Origin: Aphanomyces cochlioides
Taxonomy: Eukaryota; Oomycota; Saprolegniomycetes; Saprolegniales; Verrucalvaceae
DNA length: 64,000 bases
NCBI GenBank assembly: GCA_019828595.1
Contig: JAHQRK010000010.1
Coordinates: 1,550,001-1,614,000 of the forward strand
Reading direction: 5' to 3'
Shown piece by piece: positions 9,900 to 20,478 of this stretch (position 1 is its first letter; each line of letters opens with the position of its first letter). Below the pieces are notes generated by a model. The model had not been told where the DNA came from and ran no database searches. It saw only the letters and a program-made list of their open reading frames with translations. Position numbers and translations under genes: made by a program.

Positions 9900-11818
9900 A
9901 CCCTTCCTTTCAAATCGAGGTAAATTTGTCGGTCGCTGTCATAGACCAGTTGATTTTTTTCTGTGTCCGACAGGCTGCCGTATTGGGTTGTCTGAGCTGA
10001 CTGAACCTCCTCCATTCTAGGCCAGCTGACGTCGTCAAGGCTCAGTATCGGTTTTGAGGTCGCTGCGATGAGCACGCGCATGTGTTTCACAGGTTGAGCG
10101 TGTTCCTGACCATGCTGGTCGTTTGGCGCGCCCCAGCGTGACAGTAAGTCGGCCCACACATTCGCCTCCCCTGAAACATGCTCGATTGTGTAGGTCAAGG
10201 CGCGCAGAGTCGTAGCCCATCGGGCTAATTTTGCCGCCTGGTATCGTTGGACTGTGGTCACAGCGGCGGGATTAACAACGTACACCAGGTTCAAATGATC
10301 GGTGTACATCGAGAAACCAGTTGGGCACAGGAGAAGGTAGTCCAGTCGTCTGCATGCCGTAACGATTGCAAAGGCTTCTTTTTCGATGACGCTCCAGTTT
10401 GCACTACTACCCCGAAAGGAACCGCTTATGCAAGCAAGCAAGCAATGCCGCTGGTCGTGAAATTGTTTTTCCATATCCTCGCGCGGCATTTGCGTCACCA
10501 ATGCAGCCCAATGAGAGTCCGATGCGTCGGTAAACAAACAAACGCGGCGATTGGGATCATAATGGTGCAGAGGTACCATGGCTATGAGTGCAGATTTAAC
10601 ATCCTCGTAGGCGGCTGCGTGCGTGGCGCCCCACCCGGCAACAGACAACGAGACGGCCTGAAGTTGTCGTTTTTTTCGTGAGCCCGCCAGGCTGCACGCC
10701 TCCTCCAAAAGCGCACGAAGAGGTTCTGTCAATTCTGCGAAGCGAGGTATGTTGCCGCGCATCCGCCCAACAGCTCCCAAAAATTGTTGTAGATCACCGG
10801 CTGTAGTAGGTGGTGGCAAATCCAACAGACCCTGGATGCGCTGGGGGTCGTGCGAAATTCCAGCAGAAGAAATAACACGTCCACACCAAGTCACCTCAGG
10901 TAAGAAAAATTCGCATTTGTCGGGATGTAATTTGAGACCATATTCACGGTAGCGCGCGAAACATCGGCTTAGAACGTTCAACAGCTCATCGACCGAAGCC
11001 GCATACCCCACGATGTCGTCGACCCAAGCGGTGACGTTGCCAGGCATGAGGTCGCCGTGTACTTCGTGCATCGTCGACTGGGCGTAGGCTACAGCATCAC
11101 AAATTCCCATCGAAACGCGCGTTGATTGATACAGCCCATCAGGTACCATGAATGTAAAAAGCTCTTGGCTTTCCTCGGCAAGAGCTAGTTGTCAAAAGTA
11201 TTTGAAAGCGTCTAATTTGAAAAAAATTGTAGAGCCTCGCATCCGTGAAAATATGCCCTCAAGGTCGGGCATAGGAAAAGCGAGGGGCTCCGTCTGCGCA
11301 TTTTGTTCGCGGCAGTCTTGTGTCATCCGCAATGAATCACCCTTGGGCACACAGTATGCAGGACTTGCGTAGCGCGAAGTTGACACCTTTCTCAAGTGGC
11401 CTGCATTGACCAGCTCACGAATATGCTGTGAAAGATATTCCTGATGCGTAGGCGCGTATCGCCTCATTTTGCATTTGAAAGGTTTTGCTGTAGGTTTGAG
11501 AGTAACCACTAGCGGCTTGACAGCAACGGGGTCGTCGTTTACACGCATTTGCAAGCGAAAAATGTCGCGAAACTCGTGGAGCTGCGCGCGCAAGCTATCA
11601 GCCGAGTCGTTGCTAAGGCCTGCTTGGACACATTTTACGACCGCAGCGTCCAATTTGCTCAGGACGGCTGCATCTTCCATTGCATGGGCCATAGCGTCGA
11701 CCGTGACGTCTCCATCCTCGTAGGGGTTGTCATCGTAGTCGTCGTCCTCCATCATGATCAGTGAGCGTTGATTTTGCCCTTGGTTGAGTAAGTCATGCAT
11801 GTCATAAAAATCCTCCAT
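9797..11818 (-). pseudogene. Gypsy-1 reverse transcriptase / RNase H, interrupted by an in-frame TGA
   Basis: Segment 11818-11192 covers the RT N-terminus (RRYAPTHQEYLSQHIREL, DCREQNAQT, FFKLDAFKYF) and stops at TGA. The same frame resumes (11149-9797) with the catalytic AWVDDIVGYA, in which the usual Y-x-D-D is W-V-D-D, then the connection (GRVISSAGI, FLGAVGRMRGNIPRF) and RNase H (LFTDASDSHW, KEAFAIVTACRRLDY, YTDHLNLVY). It ends in the integrase zinc-binding start (GHMGYAGHRG) before a frameshift. The TGA replaces a position where related enzymes carry Trp. This copy cannot make full-length Pol without readthrough and frameshifting. Confidence 0.85.
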
Positions 11819-11832
11819 TGATCCAGCCTTGA

Positions 11833-12150
11833 CTAAAAAGCGTCGGTGGAATAACCTAGACGATTCATCATTGCTCGTGACATTGTCAACTCAGCCACTG
11901 GGATATCGTGTACAAAAAAGGAAGCATTCCGCACAGTCACTTTCCCAGCTGACGTAATGAACTCGATCGTAGAAAAGGTAACAACGCGATCCGCCTGTAG
12001 CACATTCTTTTGAAAATCCACCAACTCCATAGGTTCGTCAAGTTGGCGAGATACAATCGTGATGTTTCGGTCATCCAAGAGTTTCAGCAAACCAGTACTA
12101 ACAATGGCTTGATCCACGCCAGAATCCCACAGAACAGCTTCCACCCGCAC
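11833..12150 (-). CDS. Gypsy-1 aspartic protease domain
   Basis: A retropepsin-like segment with active-site motif LWDSGVDQAIV (D-S-G, usual form D-S/T-G-A). The frame is already open upstream of ATG 12150 (ILEGKVRVEAV), overlapping the end of gag in another frame. It ends at TAG 11833, and reverse transcriptase continues in yet another frame, so at least one break lies at 11833-11818. Confidence 0.75.
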   Translation of the reverse strand: MRVEAVLWDSGVDQAIVSTGLLKLLDDRNITIVSRQLDEPMELVDFQKNVLQADRVVTFSTIEFITSAGKVTVRNASFFVHDIPVAELTMSRAMMNRLGYSTDAF

Positions 12151-12157
12151 TTTTCCT

Positions 12158-13972
12158 TCAAGTATTGCGGGACAGGTACCACGATCTGCAGCGTCCTTGT
12201 TTCGAAGTCAGTTTAGCTTTTGCGCGATCTTCTTGGGCCATTGGACGCGCTTCGGCGAGGCGGGTGGCGTTATCGCAGGAGTCGCCTTGCTGTCTAGTTT
12301 TGACAAATTTTCGTTGGCTATAGCTGTATTGTTGGTAGGACTGACGTTGTTCTGTGCGTAATTTCAGAAATTCTGTGTAGGTTGTTTTTGGACAGCGTTG
12401 AGTAAGATGCTGCCCTTTGCATTTCGGATTCCAACAGACAAGTGGCTGGCCCAACTTGTCTACCTTGGGACCTTTCCCGTCGCCTCGTGAATCTGGCGTG
12501 CGCAGTGAACGTTGATCGCTTCCACCATACTCAGCATTTCTTTGTGCCTCTTTGTGTGTCTTGGCTCCGGAGGGTGCCTGTTTGGCTTCAGTATCCGCCT
12601 TTTGGGGTTTGGCCATGGAATAAAAACCGACTCGCATCTCGACACGATTCTCCACGAAAGCGAAGAACCCAGGTACGTCATGCTTCAAGTGTTTGTATTC
12701 GTTTGACAATTTATTTTTGACCCGTAGACGAACATCTTCAGGGCGAATTGTTTCCAAGAGGGCTTTTATATACTCCTTCGGGTTGTCACCTCCAAAATCT
12801 AAGTAATTGATGTCCTCAAGGCAGGTGTAAATCGCCCATTTCCATTTTGAAATCACATCCATAGCATTGCGATTCCCCGTTTCCATCTTCACTTTCGACT
12901 TGAGCAGAGCAACCACGTCATCGACTCCCTCACAACGTTGGAATCGACCAGCTTTGGCGAAAAACTCGTGCAATTTCTCCTCCGTCATCTCTTCAGGTGT
13001 GTTGAGACATTCAAATCCAGTGATGAACTCTTGTTGGCGTAGAGACATGCATAAACCAATGCTGACGGGCACTATTTGGTTTGTTGGAGTCGACCGTAAA
13101 TGGCATTTTTGCAAGTACGACTGATACTGAATGTAAAACTCACGGCGGGCGGAAAACCCCCCACCATTCCAAATTGGCGGTTTAGGGACCTCCCCCATTC
13201 GTTGAATCCACGGGTAAGTGGCTGTCGGCATTGATGCATGTGAACGCATCGAAACATCCACAAATTCTGAGCTTGCTGTAGATCCAACATGATGACCTCG
13301 CGGACCATTCGTTTGTTGTTGCGTTTGTGCTTGGTCTGGTACTGTCTGTTGGGGCACATCACAATTTTCAGCAGCCATGGTTTGATTTTGGAGGTCCGAT
13401 ACTTGTTGTAAAATATCTAGTTTTTGTTGTTGTAGAGCCTCGGCCTGTTGGCGAACCAAAGCTTCGAGCTCTTTGATTTTTTCACGCATTTCCAATTCAG
13501 CGCGAGAAATAGCTGCTGGCGCTGCGGCAGCGAAAGGTTGTGTAAAACTTGGTTGATTTGCCCAGTAATATGTACTAGGTGGTCGATAACTCATACCATA
13601 CATCGCAGGAGGTTGATTTGCCCGTTCTTTCGATGATGGGAACACGTTTCGTGTTGGTAAGTAAGTATTCCGTGCCATGATGTCTTAACTTCCTGCGGAA
13701 CCAGATGAACTTGAAGTCATTCCAAGTCGTCGCCGCTGCATTCGCGGTCCATGTTGGATATCGTACGTCAAGCCTGGTGCAAGATTGTATGGTGTGTCCA
13801 TATGGTACGTGTTGGATGTTTGTTGTCGGATTCCTAACAGTCGCTCTTGATCGTGACTTGAATCTGCCACTGGGGAACGAGGCTGTTCGACATTGGTGTT
13901 GTTGGCTGGTCCATCTTGATGAGCAGCCGAGCTGTTGGACTGCGATTGGGTCCTTTCACGCGTGTCTTCCAT
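12158..13972 (-). CDS. Gypsy-1 Gag polyprotein, with an in-frame TAA near the N-terminus
   Basis: Two open segments in the same frame (13972-13685 and 13678-12158) are separated by one TAA at 13685-13687. The first, 95 residues, is Gln/Ser-rich and polar. The second, 506 residues, begins MARNTYLP, has a coiled coil (AELEMREKIKELEALVRQQA), a retrotransposon Gag-like domain (FFAKAGRFQRCEGVDDV, KWKWAIYTCLEDINYLDF) and a CCHC knuckle CWNPKCKGQHLTQRC near residue 420. The 506-residue segment could be the real Gag and the upstream one a leader ORF, or the TAA may be a mutation. Protease follows in a different frame with a short overlap, so Gag-Pol would need frameshifting. Confidence 0.85.
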
Positions 13973-14006
13973 TTGCTCGGATAAGTCGATCCGAGATTGA
14001 ATTCAA

Positions 14007-14243
14007 TGTTCTGACTTCCCGCTTGAGGGGGTCTGAGCTAATGGTAGTAAGTTTTGGATGCATTTGCTGAGGTTATCCTAGAGTCTAACCGTTCTACTTG
14101 CTTGGGTATGTCTATTTTGAGTTAATGTGCAATGATATGTAAGTGTCGATGGGTCGTGCGTGCAAGTCGACATCTTGATAGGTAGATGATGTGCATTCGA
14201 ACAAGGTAGCACACTTCCACTGACCACGCATGAGGTGAGAACA
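14007..14243 (-). repeat. Gypsy-1 5' LTR (237 bp)
   Basis: Partner of the LTR at 8388-8622. The inner sequence differs slightly (for example GTCGATGGGTCGTGCG around 14145 against GTCCATATTGAT in the partner), so the copies have diverged a little since insertion. Bounded outside by TSD GACGG (14244-14248). Confidence 0.95.
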
Positions 14244-15323
14244 GACGGGTCGCAATTATACAGCTGCTCCAGTCCTGCAAAGATTTGCGAAGGTGGCACA
14301 TGCTTTGCTTTTTCATGCTCCATGTAAATTGACGCATCGCATTCTCCAACAATGGTCACATTTGTCATGCGAGGATCTTCAGGGTGAACTTTAAATTCCC
14401 ATCTAATGCAACTCGTCAGTCCTTCACGTCGTCGCTAGAGCTGATTACATGCTCCTGCTGTCGTCCACAATGTCGGTTGGTTCCCGGGCGAGCGATTCGT
14501 CCTCTGTCGTGGAGATCCACGCGATGGCCATGCGACTTTGCTCTTCATAAAACTTGTTCACAATATTGGAGTGACATGTAATGCCTTCTCGATGAGCGCT
14601 GAACTTGTTGTACGCCGTGTGAATATCCACACGCTCCCACGACTAAGACAAACTGAATCCCAAAGCTTGCAGACTTGGCTCTCTACCTCTTTCTCATCGA
14701 TGCGGGGTTTCCCAACTTGATCGAGCAGTAATGACATTCCAACACGTGCGCGCAAAGAGTTGAAAGGGAATTGGAACACTCAAATGAGTGAAAAAGCGAA
14801 AACCAAGCTTGTCTAATGGGGCACACTGGAAATAAGCTTCTAAAGTCGTTCAATGAACTCTTTCCGTTGATTGATCGCATGCTGCAATTGTTCGCGCACT
14901 TGAATCGCTTCTTCTCCTCAACAAGTTGCTGTATCGCTGCACGCTCCCATACCGATGGTGTTCGTGTCGTCGCACATGTGCTTGTCGGACTTGGAGTCGA
15001 GAAATTGAGTATGTACTCTATATTTTGATAATTGTTCAAAACTCTCCTTAATTTTCCGCTTCTCCTCATGAAGCTTAGATTGCAGTCGACAGATTTCAGC
15101 CTTGAGTTGGAGTATTTTAGCTTTTCTTGCGTCGATGGATGTGCCTTGTCGTCTCTGGTGGTTCATGTGATGCTTCATCATCGTCAGGGTTTTCGTTCTC
15201 GGGATTATGGTGGAGAACGTGGTAGATGCTCGCCCACATGTCATCTTCAGTCTGAATCCGCGGGTCCATTTGGCTCACTCTGACACGCTCACTGTCTGAA
15301 TGGCGTCCGTCGTCGTCACCCAT

Positions 15324-15550
15324 GTGCTCTCGCCTATTGTTGGTCGACTTGCCATTTCAATTTCAACCAATCAAATCCCACCACCTTATTAATCTAACAC
15401 GCTTGAAATGTCCATCGTTACTTTTCGCTGGTGGTGCTGTATCCTCCTGGCCCATCCATTTGCTCCTATGCGCCTTAAATGCAAGACTTTGGCTATGTCG
15501 AGTGCTCTATTGACAATGGAATGCGAGAAGCATTGTCTGACAACCACCGC
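15324..15550. other. 5' flank of M96-4 and left flank of Harbinger H1
   Basis: No credible coding sequence. It may hold the promoter of the M96-4 pseudogene. I see no distinct motif. Confidence 0.4.
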
Positions 15551-15553
15551 TTA

Positions 15554-15587
15554 GGGCATTTCTACTGGAGGTCCCATCCCAAAATAA
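15554..15587 (+). repeat. H1 left terminal inverted repeat
   Basis: GGGCATTTCTACTGGAGGTC followed by CCATCCC. It pairs with the right end at 30466-30501 (about 25 of 33 positions, one indel). TTA flanks both ends. Confidence 0.75.
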
Positions 15588-15849
15588 ATTGACCATTTGA
15601 TTGGATAAAATATACACATGTTTTCGACGGCCTATGGGGACAGTCGTGTTCTGCTAACGGTGTGTGTCCCTGAAGCACAATGGATCTAGTTGCAGAAGAT
15701 TCGGCTCATGCACCAGACTGCATTGACTATGAAGTTCTTGACTCTAGGTCATCCGACGAAGACTGCTCGTCTAGCGATGACTATGACGACGAAGACGACG
15801 AAATTTTGACTGCAATACTTGCTATCGTCAGATCCAGGCGTCAACGTAA

Positions 15850-16404
15850 GGGCCTGTTCGGAGCAATTTTTGTTCAGAGATTTTTGAGGTAGGCAAAACA
15901 CGCTCTGATATCGGCGATTTTTACTTCATAGACGATCGATGCCATTGGCTAATATCAATGAATGAAAAGTAAAATTCGTCGTGATTCCCTCCATGAACAG
16001 TTTTACATCGACGGTAGACAAAGCTGTGATGGAGGACATGTTGCTGGTTTCATGTGCAGCCGATTCGCAGACTCCCTGTCGCACAAAGAAGTCAAGGAAG
16101 GCCATCGAAAAGACCTCCAAGACCGTGTGGACCACTGAAATGGTGGCGACTCTGCTGGAAAAATGCTGTGACGACATTGCGGCGAACTTTGAGCTCCACC
16201 GAAGCGCTGCACAACTGTCAATCCTGTGGAAACAATACTGGCGACCTCCATACAGAGCAGACAATGCGTTGCAGCCACACAAAAAGTGTCAGACACCATC
16301 AGCAAACAACATGCTATGGGTTAGGGATGCAAAACACGATGTAAATGGATTTGATTGGCTGGATTTCCAAAAACCGCTGAATAAAAAATCGGTCCGAACA
16401 GGCC
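15850..16404 (+). mobile_element. Small Harbinger-like element carrying only a Myb-like gene
   Basis: Ends GGGCCTGTTCGGAGCAATTT and, reverse-complemented from the right, GGCCTGTTCGGACCGATTTT form imperfect inverted repeats of about 40 bp. The element is flanked by TAA at 15847-15849 and 16405-16407. It encodes no nuclease. It sits inside the transposase reading frame of H1. Confidence 0.88.
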
Positions 16405-16433
16405 TAAGCCCCCTGGTCGAAGAGGCTCAATAA
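15981..16433 (+). CDS. Myb/SANT (trihelix)-like accessory protein of the small Harbinger element
   Basis: The 150-residue frame has a single Myb-like helix set: SKTVWTTEMVATLLEKCCDD, ELHRSAAQLSILWKQYW. A similar start (KKTVWTTDMVQELLE) lies at 56735-56944. Myb/SANT-like proteins are known partners of PIF/Harbinger nucleases; they bind the transposon ends and help nuclear import, so this fits a DNA-binding helper. The frame runs about 27 nt past the element's right end into H1 sequence, so its last 9 residues come from the host element. Confidence 0.6.
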   Translation: MIPSMNSFTSTVDKAVMEDMLLVSCAADSQTPCRTKKSRKAIEKTSKTVWTTEMVATLLEKCCDDIAANFELHRSAAQLSILWKQYWRPPYRADNALQPHKKCQTPSANNMLWVRDAKHDVNGFDWLDFQKPLNKKSVRTGLSPLVEEAQ

Positions 16434-16623
16434 ACGGACGTCGCTACATCGAACGATGTCGTGAGGACGGAGATGCCGCAATCATCAAGGATTACCTTGC
16501 TGAGAACCCAGTTTTCTCCGACGACTCCTTCGAGACACGATTTCGTATGCCCAAAACTCTGTTTCGTCGAATTTGAACGACTTTGAACAAAATCGGGTGT
16601 TCCCTGTAGATTTCGACTGCACT

Positions 16624-16886
16624 TGTAACCGTGCCATGTCTGGCAGGTACATAAGATGAGGGCGCGGTCTAGGCATTGACCTGGCGCCCTGCAGTAGCGG
16701 TTCCCCGCGCTCTGCTGTGTGAACGACTGGCCTTGGGAGGCTACAAAAGTTGAAGCTCCTAGCGAGGCTGTGCGATAGCCAACGAGAAGCAAGACAGGAA
16801 TGAGACTTAGGTTGCTTTAACTTTGATTCACTCTTACACTTCAGTCGCAGTTCACACGCGCCTGACATCCTCTGCGCCCGGTTACA
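16624..16886 (+). repeat. Gypsy-2 5' LTR (263 bp)
   Basis: TGTAACCGTGCC to GCGCCCGGTTACA. It is nearly identical to 22406-22668; I noticed only single-base changes (for example ATGTCTGG against ACGTCTGG, and GAGGCTAC against GAGGCCAC). That points to a fairly recent insertion. Confidence 0.96.
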
Positions 16887-16906
16887 CCTGGTAGCACTCT
16901 AGTTCG
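16887..16906 (+). promoter_or_regulatory. Gypsy-2 primer-binding site
   Basis: CCTGGTAGCACTCTAGTTCG immediately follows the 5' LTR. The TGGTAGCA core is complementary to the 3' end (TGCTACCA) common in eukaryotic initiator Met tRNA. Gypsy-3 has the same core. Confidence 0.6.
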
Positions 16907-16915
16907 TCCAGGACC

Positions 16916-17488
16916 ATGGACGCTGCGCCCGCAACGTCGACGATCGACGTTTCCCACTTCTCACCCGAACAGCAAGCTACTTTGACCGAGCTGCTTCGCT
17001 TGATCCCCGAGAACATCGTTCGGGGATTGTTCAGTGGGGTGAACCCTCAAGACCAGATCATAGTCATTGAGAGCTTCCGCCTGCATGGCGAAGCAACCGC
17101 GCAGTCAGCGGCCCATGCCGCTGCGCAACGCAATCAAGAAGAGGCGGTGTTGCTCTATGAAGCAGACCTGTTGAAGGCCACGGCAAAGATCGCCATCCTT
17201 AACGAGTCCAACAGGGACCTGGCTGACCAAGCCAGACGACCAGAAAACCCCTCACCGGGAATTGACGACATCTTCATCGACTCCAGAGTGTCGCGCGACC
17301 GACCTCTGAAGCTCGAAGTGTCAAAATATGGCGGTGCCGCGGACGAGCACCTGTTCCGCTGGGTTTCCGAAGTGAAACTCGCCCTTCGCGCCCAGCTCGT
17401 AACGAACGAGACACTGCGTGTTGCTTTCGCGCTATCCAACTTGCAAGGTCGAGCCCTGTGCGCGTCAAGATGGGTGATGGGTCGGTAG
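16916..17488 (+). pseudogene. Gypsy-2 Gag, truncated by an internal deletion
   Basis: 190 residues from ATG 16916, 29 nt after the LTR: MDAAPATSTIDVSHF, then a helical region (FSPEQQATLTELLRLIPENI, EEAVLLYEADLLKATAKI) and a Gag-like LEVSKYGGAADEHLFRWVSE, LQGRALCASRWV. It has no zinc knuckle and stops at 17486-17488. In the other frame the protease C-terminal half begins near 17440, so the end of gag and the protease active site are missing. Confidence 0.8.
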
Positions 17489-20478
17489 TGACCGCACCCA
17501 AGAGATCAGTGCGCCTGTTAACACAGGTTGGCACGTTCAGTAGTCTGGAAGACTACTTCGTTATAGACATAGATGAGCGCTGGGACCTCATCCTAGGCAT
17601 GGGCTGGTTGGAGAAACACCAGCCCTGCATAAACTGGCGGGCCAAGACCATCCATGAGGTCGGCCCCGACTTTCTCAAAAGCCATATGGGCATGGAGAGT
17701 AATGAGCCCATCCCCTCGCCAGCTGGCGATGTGCAGTTAGCTACGCTGCGTCAGCTCCCGGCTACGGGAAAGTCGACACGCCAGGGCGGTCCTATGTCTT
17801 CAAAAGAAGATATCGGCCGTCAGGCCTTCAACACCACTTGGGCAAACACCCGACGGACTGGGTTGCCTGTGTACAAGAGTAATGCCCAACGGACCGGGCT
17901 TAAAGTCTCCTTCGCGAGTGCACCGACGGACCGCGTGCACGGAGACGTGATTGTTGAAGAGGATGCGTTGGAGCGCAGTCCTATGCCGACGCTGCCCGTG
18001 TCTGGGCGCGTCTTTGTTGAAGATGTCATTTTGTCGCATTGCGACTTGACCGAGCTGCCGAAGACAGCTGAAGAAATATGCAAGCTCGAAGAGATGAGCT
18101 TTGCCGAGTTTAGAAGTGCTCTGCGCTCCCAGCGCATCACCAGTATCGCAGTGATACTGAGTGTCGATGAGATTGACCTCTATACGACGTCCGCGGAGGA
18201 TCCGGACGTAGCTGGCGAGACACCGCCAGCACACTCTCGCGTATGGGATAGGCTCCGAACGAGTCCGTTTTACCCCCTCGTGAAGGAATACGAGGTTATC
18301 TTCCCGGAGGAAGTTCCCGCGAGACTGCCCAAGGACAAGGGCGTGCGTCATGAGATTGATCTGACGCCAGAGACAAAGTGGTGTGTCACTCGACAGTGGC
18401 CACTACCACGTGAGCAAGTCGAGTTCATCGACTCCTTCTTCGCCGCACGCAAGAAGGCGGGGCACGTACGGGAGAGTACGTCGCCACACTCGAGTCCGAC
18501 CTTCTGCGTCAAGAAGCCTAGCGGCACTTGGCGAATCGTTCATGCTTATAACAAGCTGAACGCAGCCACCATACCGGCGCAAACGCCGATTCCCAGGAAA
18601 GATGTCATCATTGACAGCATGGGTGGCTCGACGATCTTTTCAACGATCGATCTGCGCGATGGATTCTATCAAATCCTCATGCGCGCATGTGACATTCCCA
18701 AGACAGCTGTCTCGACGCCATCGGGCATGCTGTGGGAGTGGCTGGTGATGCCACAAGGGCTCGCTAATGCCCCAGCGACCTTCAACCGAATGGTCACGCA
18801 GAAGTTGCGCCCACTGCGCGACTTTGCGCCGTCGTATTTCGATGACATATACGTGCACAGCCGTGCAGACGGGAATCGCACCGACGTGCAAGTCCATTTT
18901 GGACACCTGCGGCAGGTCTTTCAGACGCTGCGAGATGCAGGATTGTACGCCAACTTACAGAAGTGTATGTTCGGTGTTGACGAAATACCCGTACTCGGAG
19001 AGTACGTTGGTATCAATGGATGTCGGCCAGACCCGGCCAAAGTTACCACGATCACAACTTGGCCTGTCCCGGCCACGGTGACCAAGCTCCGCAGCTGGCT
19101 TGGTCTTGCGACCTACCTTCACAAGTTTTCAAAGAACTTTGCCGACATCGCAACGCCGCTGACGCGGCTACTCATGAAGGATGTCCAGTGGGACTGGACA
19201 CAAGAATGTCAAGAGGTTTTTGACGGCATCAAGGCCAGCCTCACGCAAGCGCCGATCCTGGCGTTGCCTGACTTCAATCGACCATTCTCGGTCGTTTGTG
19301 ATGCATCTGTGCGAGCAATAGGTTGCTACCTCATGCAAAAGGATGACGAGGGTCGTGACCGACCCGTCTCCTATCAGTCACGGCAGCTGCGCGCTGCTAA
19401 GCACAACTATCCGGTCCATGACCTCGAATTACTGGCAATGAAATACGCCTTGGTCAAATTCCGCATCTACCTTCTCGGCTCGAAGCCGTTTACGGTATAC
19501 ACGGATCACGCGTCCTTGCGGACTGCTGTGAACTCGCCGCATATCTCTGACTGGATGGCCAGGTGGCTTGCGTTTTTCGCGGAATACAACATGACTGTTG
19601 AGTACAAACCAGGTCGTACCAACGTCATTGCAGACGCGCTGTCGCGCCGTCCAGCGGAGGAGGAACCTCCCTGCCTGTATGCCCAATCCGAAGTCCGTTC
19701 GGACTTGTTTGATCGCATTCGAGGATCATATAGCCTCGATCCCGCACTTCGCCGGACGATTGATGCCATTACCGTTGGCAAATCACTCTCCACCAAAGTA
19801 GTTCAGATCGGACGTTCCACTTTCCACGACGATTTGTTGTGGTATTCAGTCACTCCAGGGGACGCCCCACGAGTGGCTGTGCCGTGCGACCCGACTCTCC
19901 GTGCGGAGATCATCCGTGAATTTCACGATACCCCGAGCGGCGGCCATTTTGGCCGCGAGAAGGCGTATCTGTCCGTCGCCCGTTCCTTTTGGTGGCCTCG
20001 CCTGTATAAGGCGGTGGCACGTTTTGTCGCATCGTGTGGCGTATGTCAGGCCATCAAGGCCGCCCCACACTCACAGGATCCGCTACAGAGCCTCGACGTC
20101 CCACTGGAACTGTGGGAGTCCGTCAGCATGGACTTCATTTTTACGGCGGAGCAGTCAGCTCGCCTTTTCTTTGACAACGTCTATTGTCATTTTGGACTCC
20201 CGTCCAGTATCGTCTCGGATCGAGACCCTCGGTTTACGTCCCATTTTTGGCGAGCGCTGTTCGCGCTCTGCGGGACGACGTTAAACATGTCCAGCTCGGA
20301 CCATCCAGAGTCTGATGGTCAGACCGAACGCGCGAATCGCGTTCTCGAAGACATCCTTCGAAGCCATGCCTTGTCTAGGCCGAATACATGGAGTTCCATG
20401 TTGCCAACAGCGTGTTTTGCTACAACACGTCTGTTCATGCGTCCACGGGTTTTACGCCCTTCTACGCGGTGCATTTGA
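17458..20478 (+). pseudogene. Gypsy-2 Pol (protease remnant, RT, RNase H, integrase with internal deletion)
   Basis: The 1006-residue open frame starts inside the protease (VTAPKRSVRLLTQVGTF, DLILGMGWLEKHQPCINW) without its D-S-G motif. RT carries YFDDIYVHS with Tyr at residue 460. RNase H has VVCDASVRAIG, HDLELLAMKYALVKFRIYLL, VYTDHASLRTA and the end NVIADALSRRP. Integrase has GGHFGREKAYLSVARSFWWP, CGVCQAIK, SMDFIF (first Asp), SDRDPRF (second Asp) and SDGQTERANRVLED (Glu). Between the first Asp and the next block about 40 expected residues are gone. The frame is lost near 20400 and continues in the 20388-21464 frame. Confidence 0.88.

Larger units (their letters stand above)
8388..14243 (-). 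mobile_element. Gypsy-1: Ty3/gypsy LTR retrotransposon, minus orientation
   Basis: The 5856-bp element has LTRs at both ends (TGTTCT...AGAACA) and a 5-bp target duplication GACGG at 8383-8387 and 14244-14248. Genes run on the minus strand: gag (13972-12158), protease (12150-11833), reverse transcriptase/RNase H (11818-9797), integrase (9899-8648). Next to the 3' LTR the minus strand shows a purine run, ATGGGGGGA, as polypurine tract. No TGG-type primer-binding site is obvious after the 5' LTR. Stops and frameshifts in pol make this copy defective. It inserted in M96-4. Confidence 0.95.
8229..15323 (-). pseudogene. M96-like pseudogene (copy M96-4) split by Gypsy-1
   Basis: The 5' part runs from ATG 15323 to 14244. 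It has an acidic start (EDDMWASIYHVLHH), a frameshifted coiled coil (ILQLKAEICRLQSKLHEEK), WERAAIQQLVEEK, then a jump to LGFRFFTHLSVPIPFQLFAR (material missing between), SWERVDIHTAYNKF, WISTTEDE and TNVTIVGECDASIYMEHEK. The 3' part resumes at 8387 with FEPFIQRSQFML and ends at TAA 8229-8231. With the retrotransposon and one TSD copy removed, the reading frame is continuous across the insertion point, so the element landed in coding sequence. Several frameshifts and the coiled-coil deletion make it a pseudogene regardless of the insertion. Confidence 0.85.

Noticed and set aside
11180..11200. TGA read as selenocysteine or a reassigned codon in Gypsy-1 RT
   Set aside because: A TGG-to-TGA change explains it; intact genes here (7218-5757, 46468-45134) end in ordinary stops and no SECIS-like evidence was seen.
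15635..15655. GGCCTATGGGGACAGTCG as the left end of Harbinger H1
   Set aside because: It resembles the GGCC start of Harbinger ends, but the pair at 15554 and 30501 matches better and has a perfect TTA duplication.
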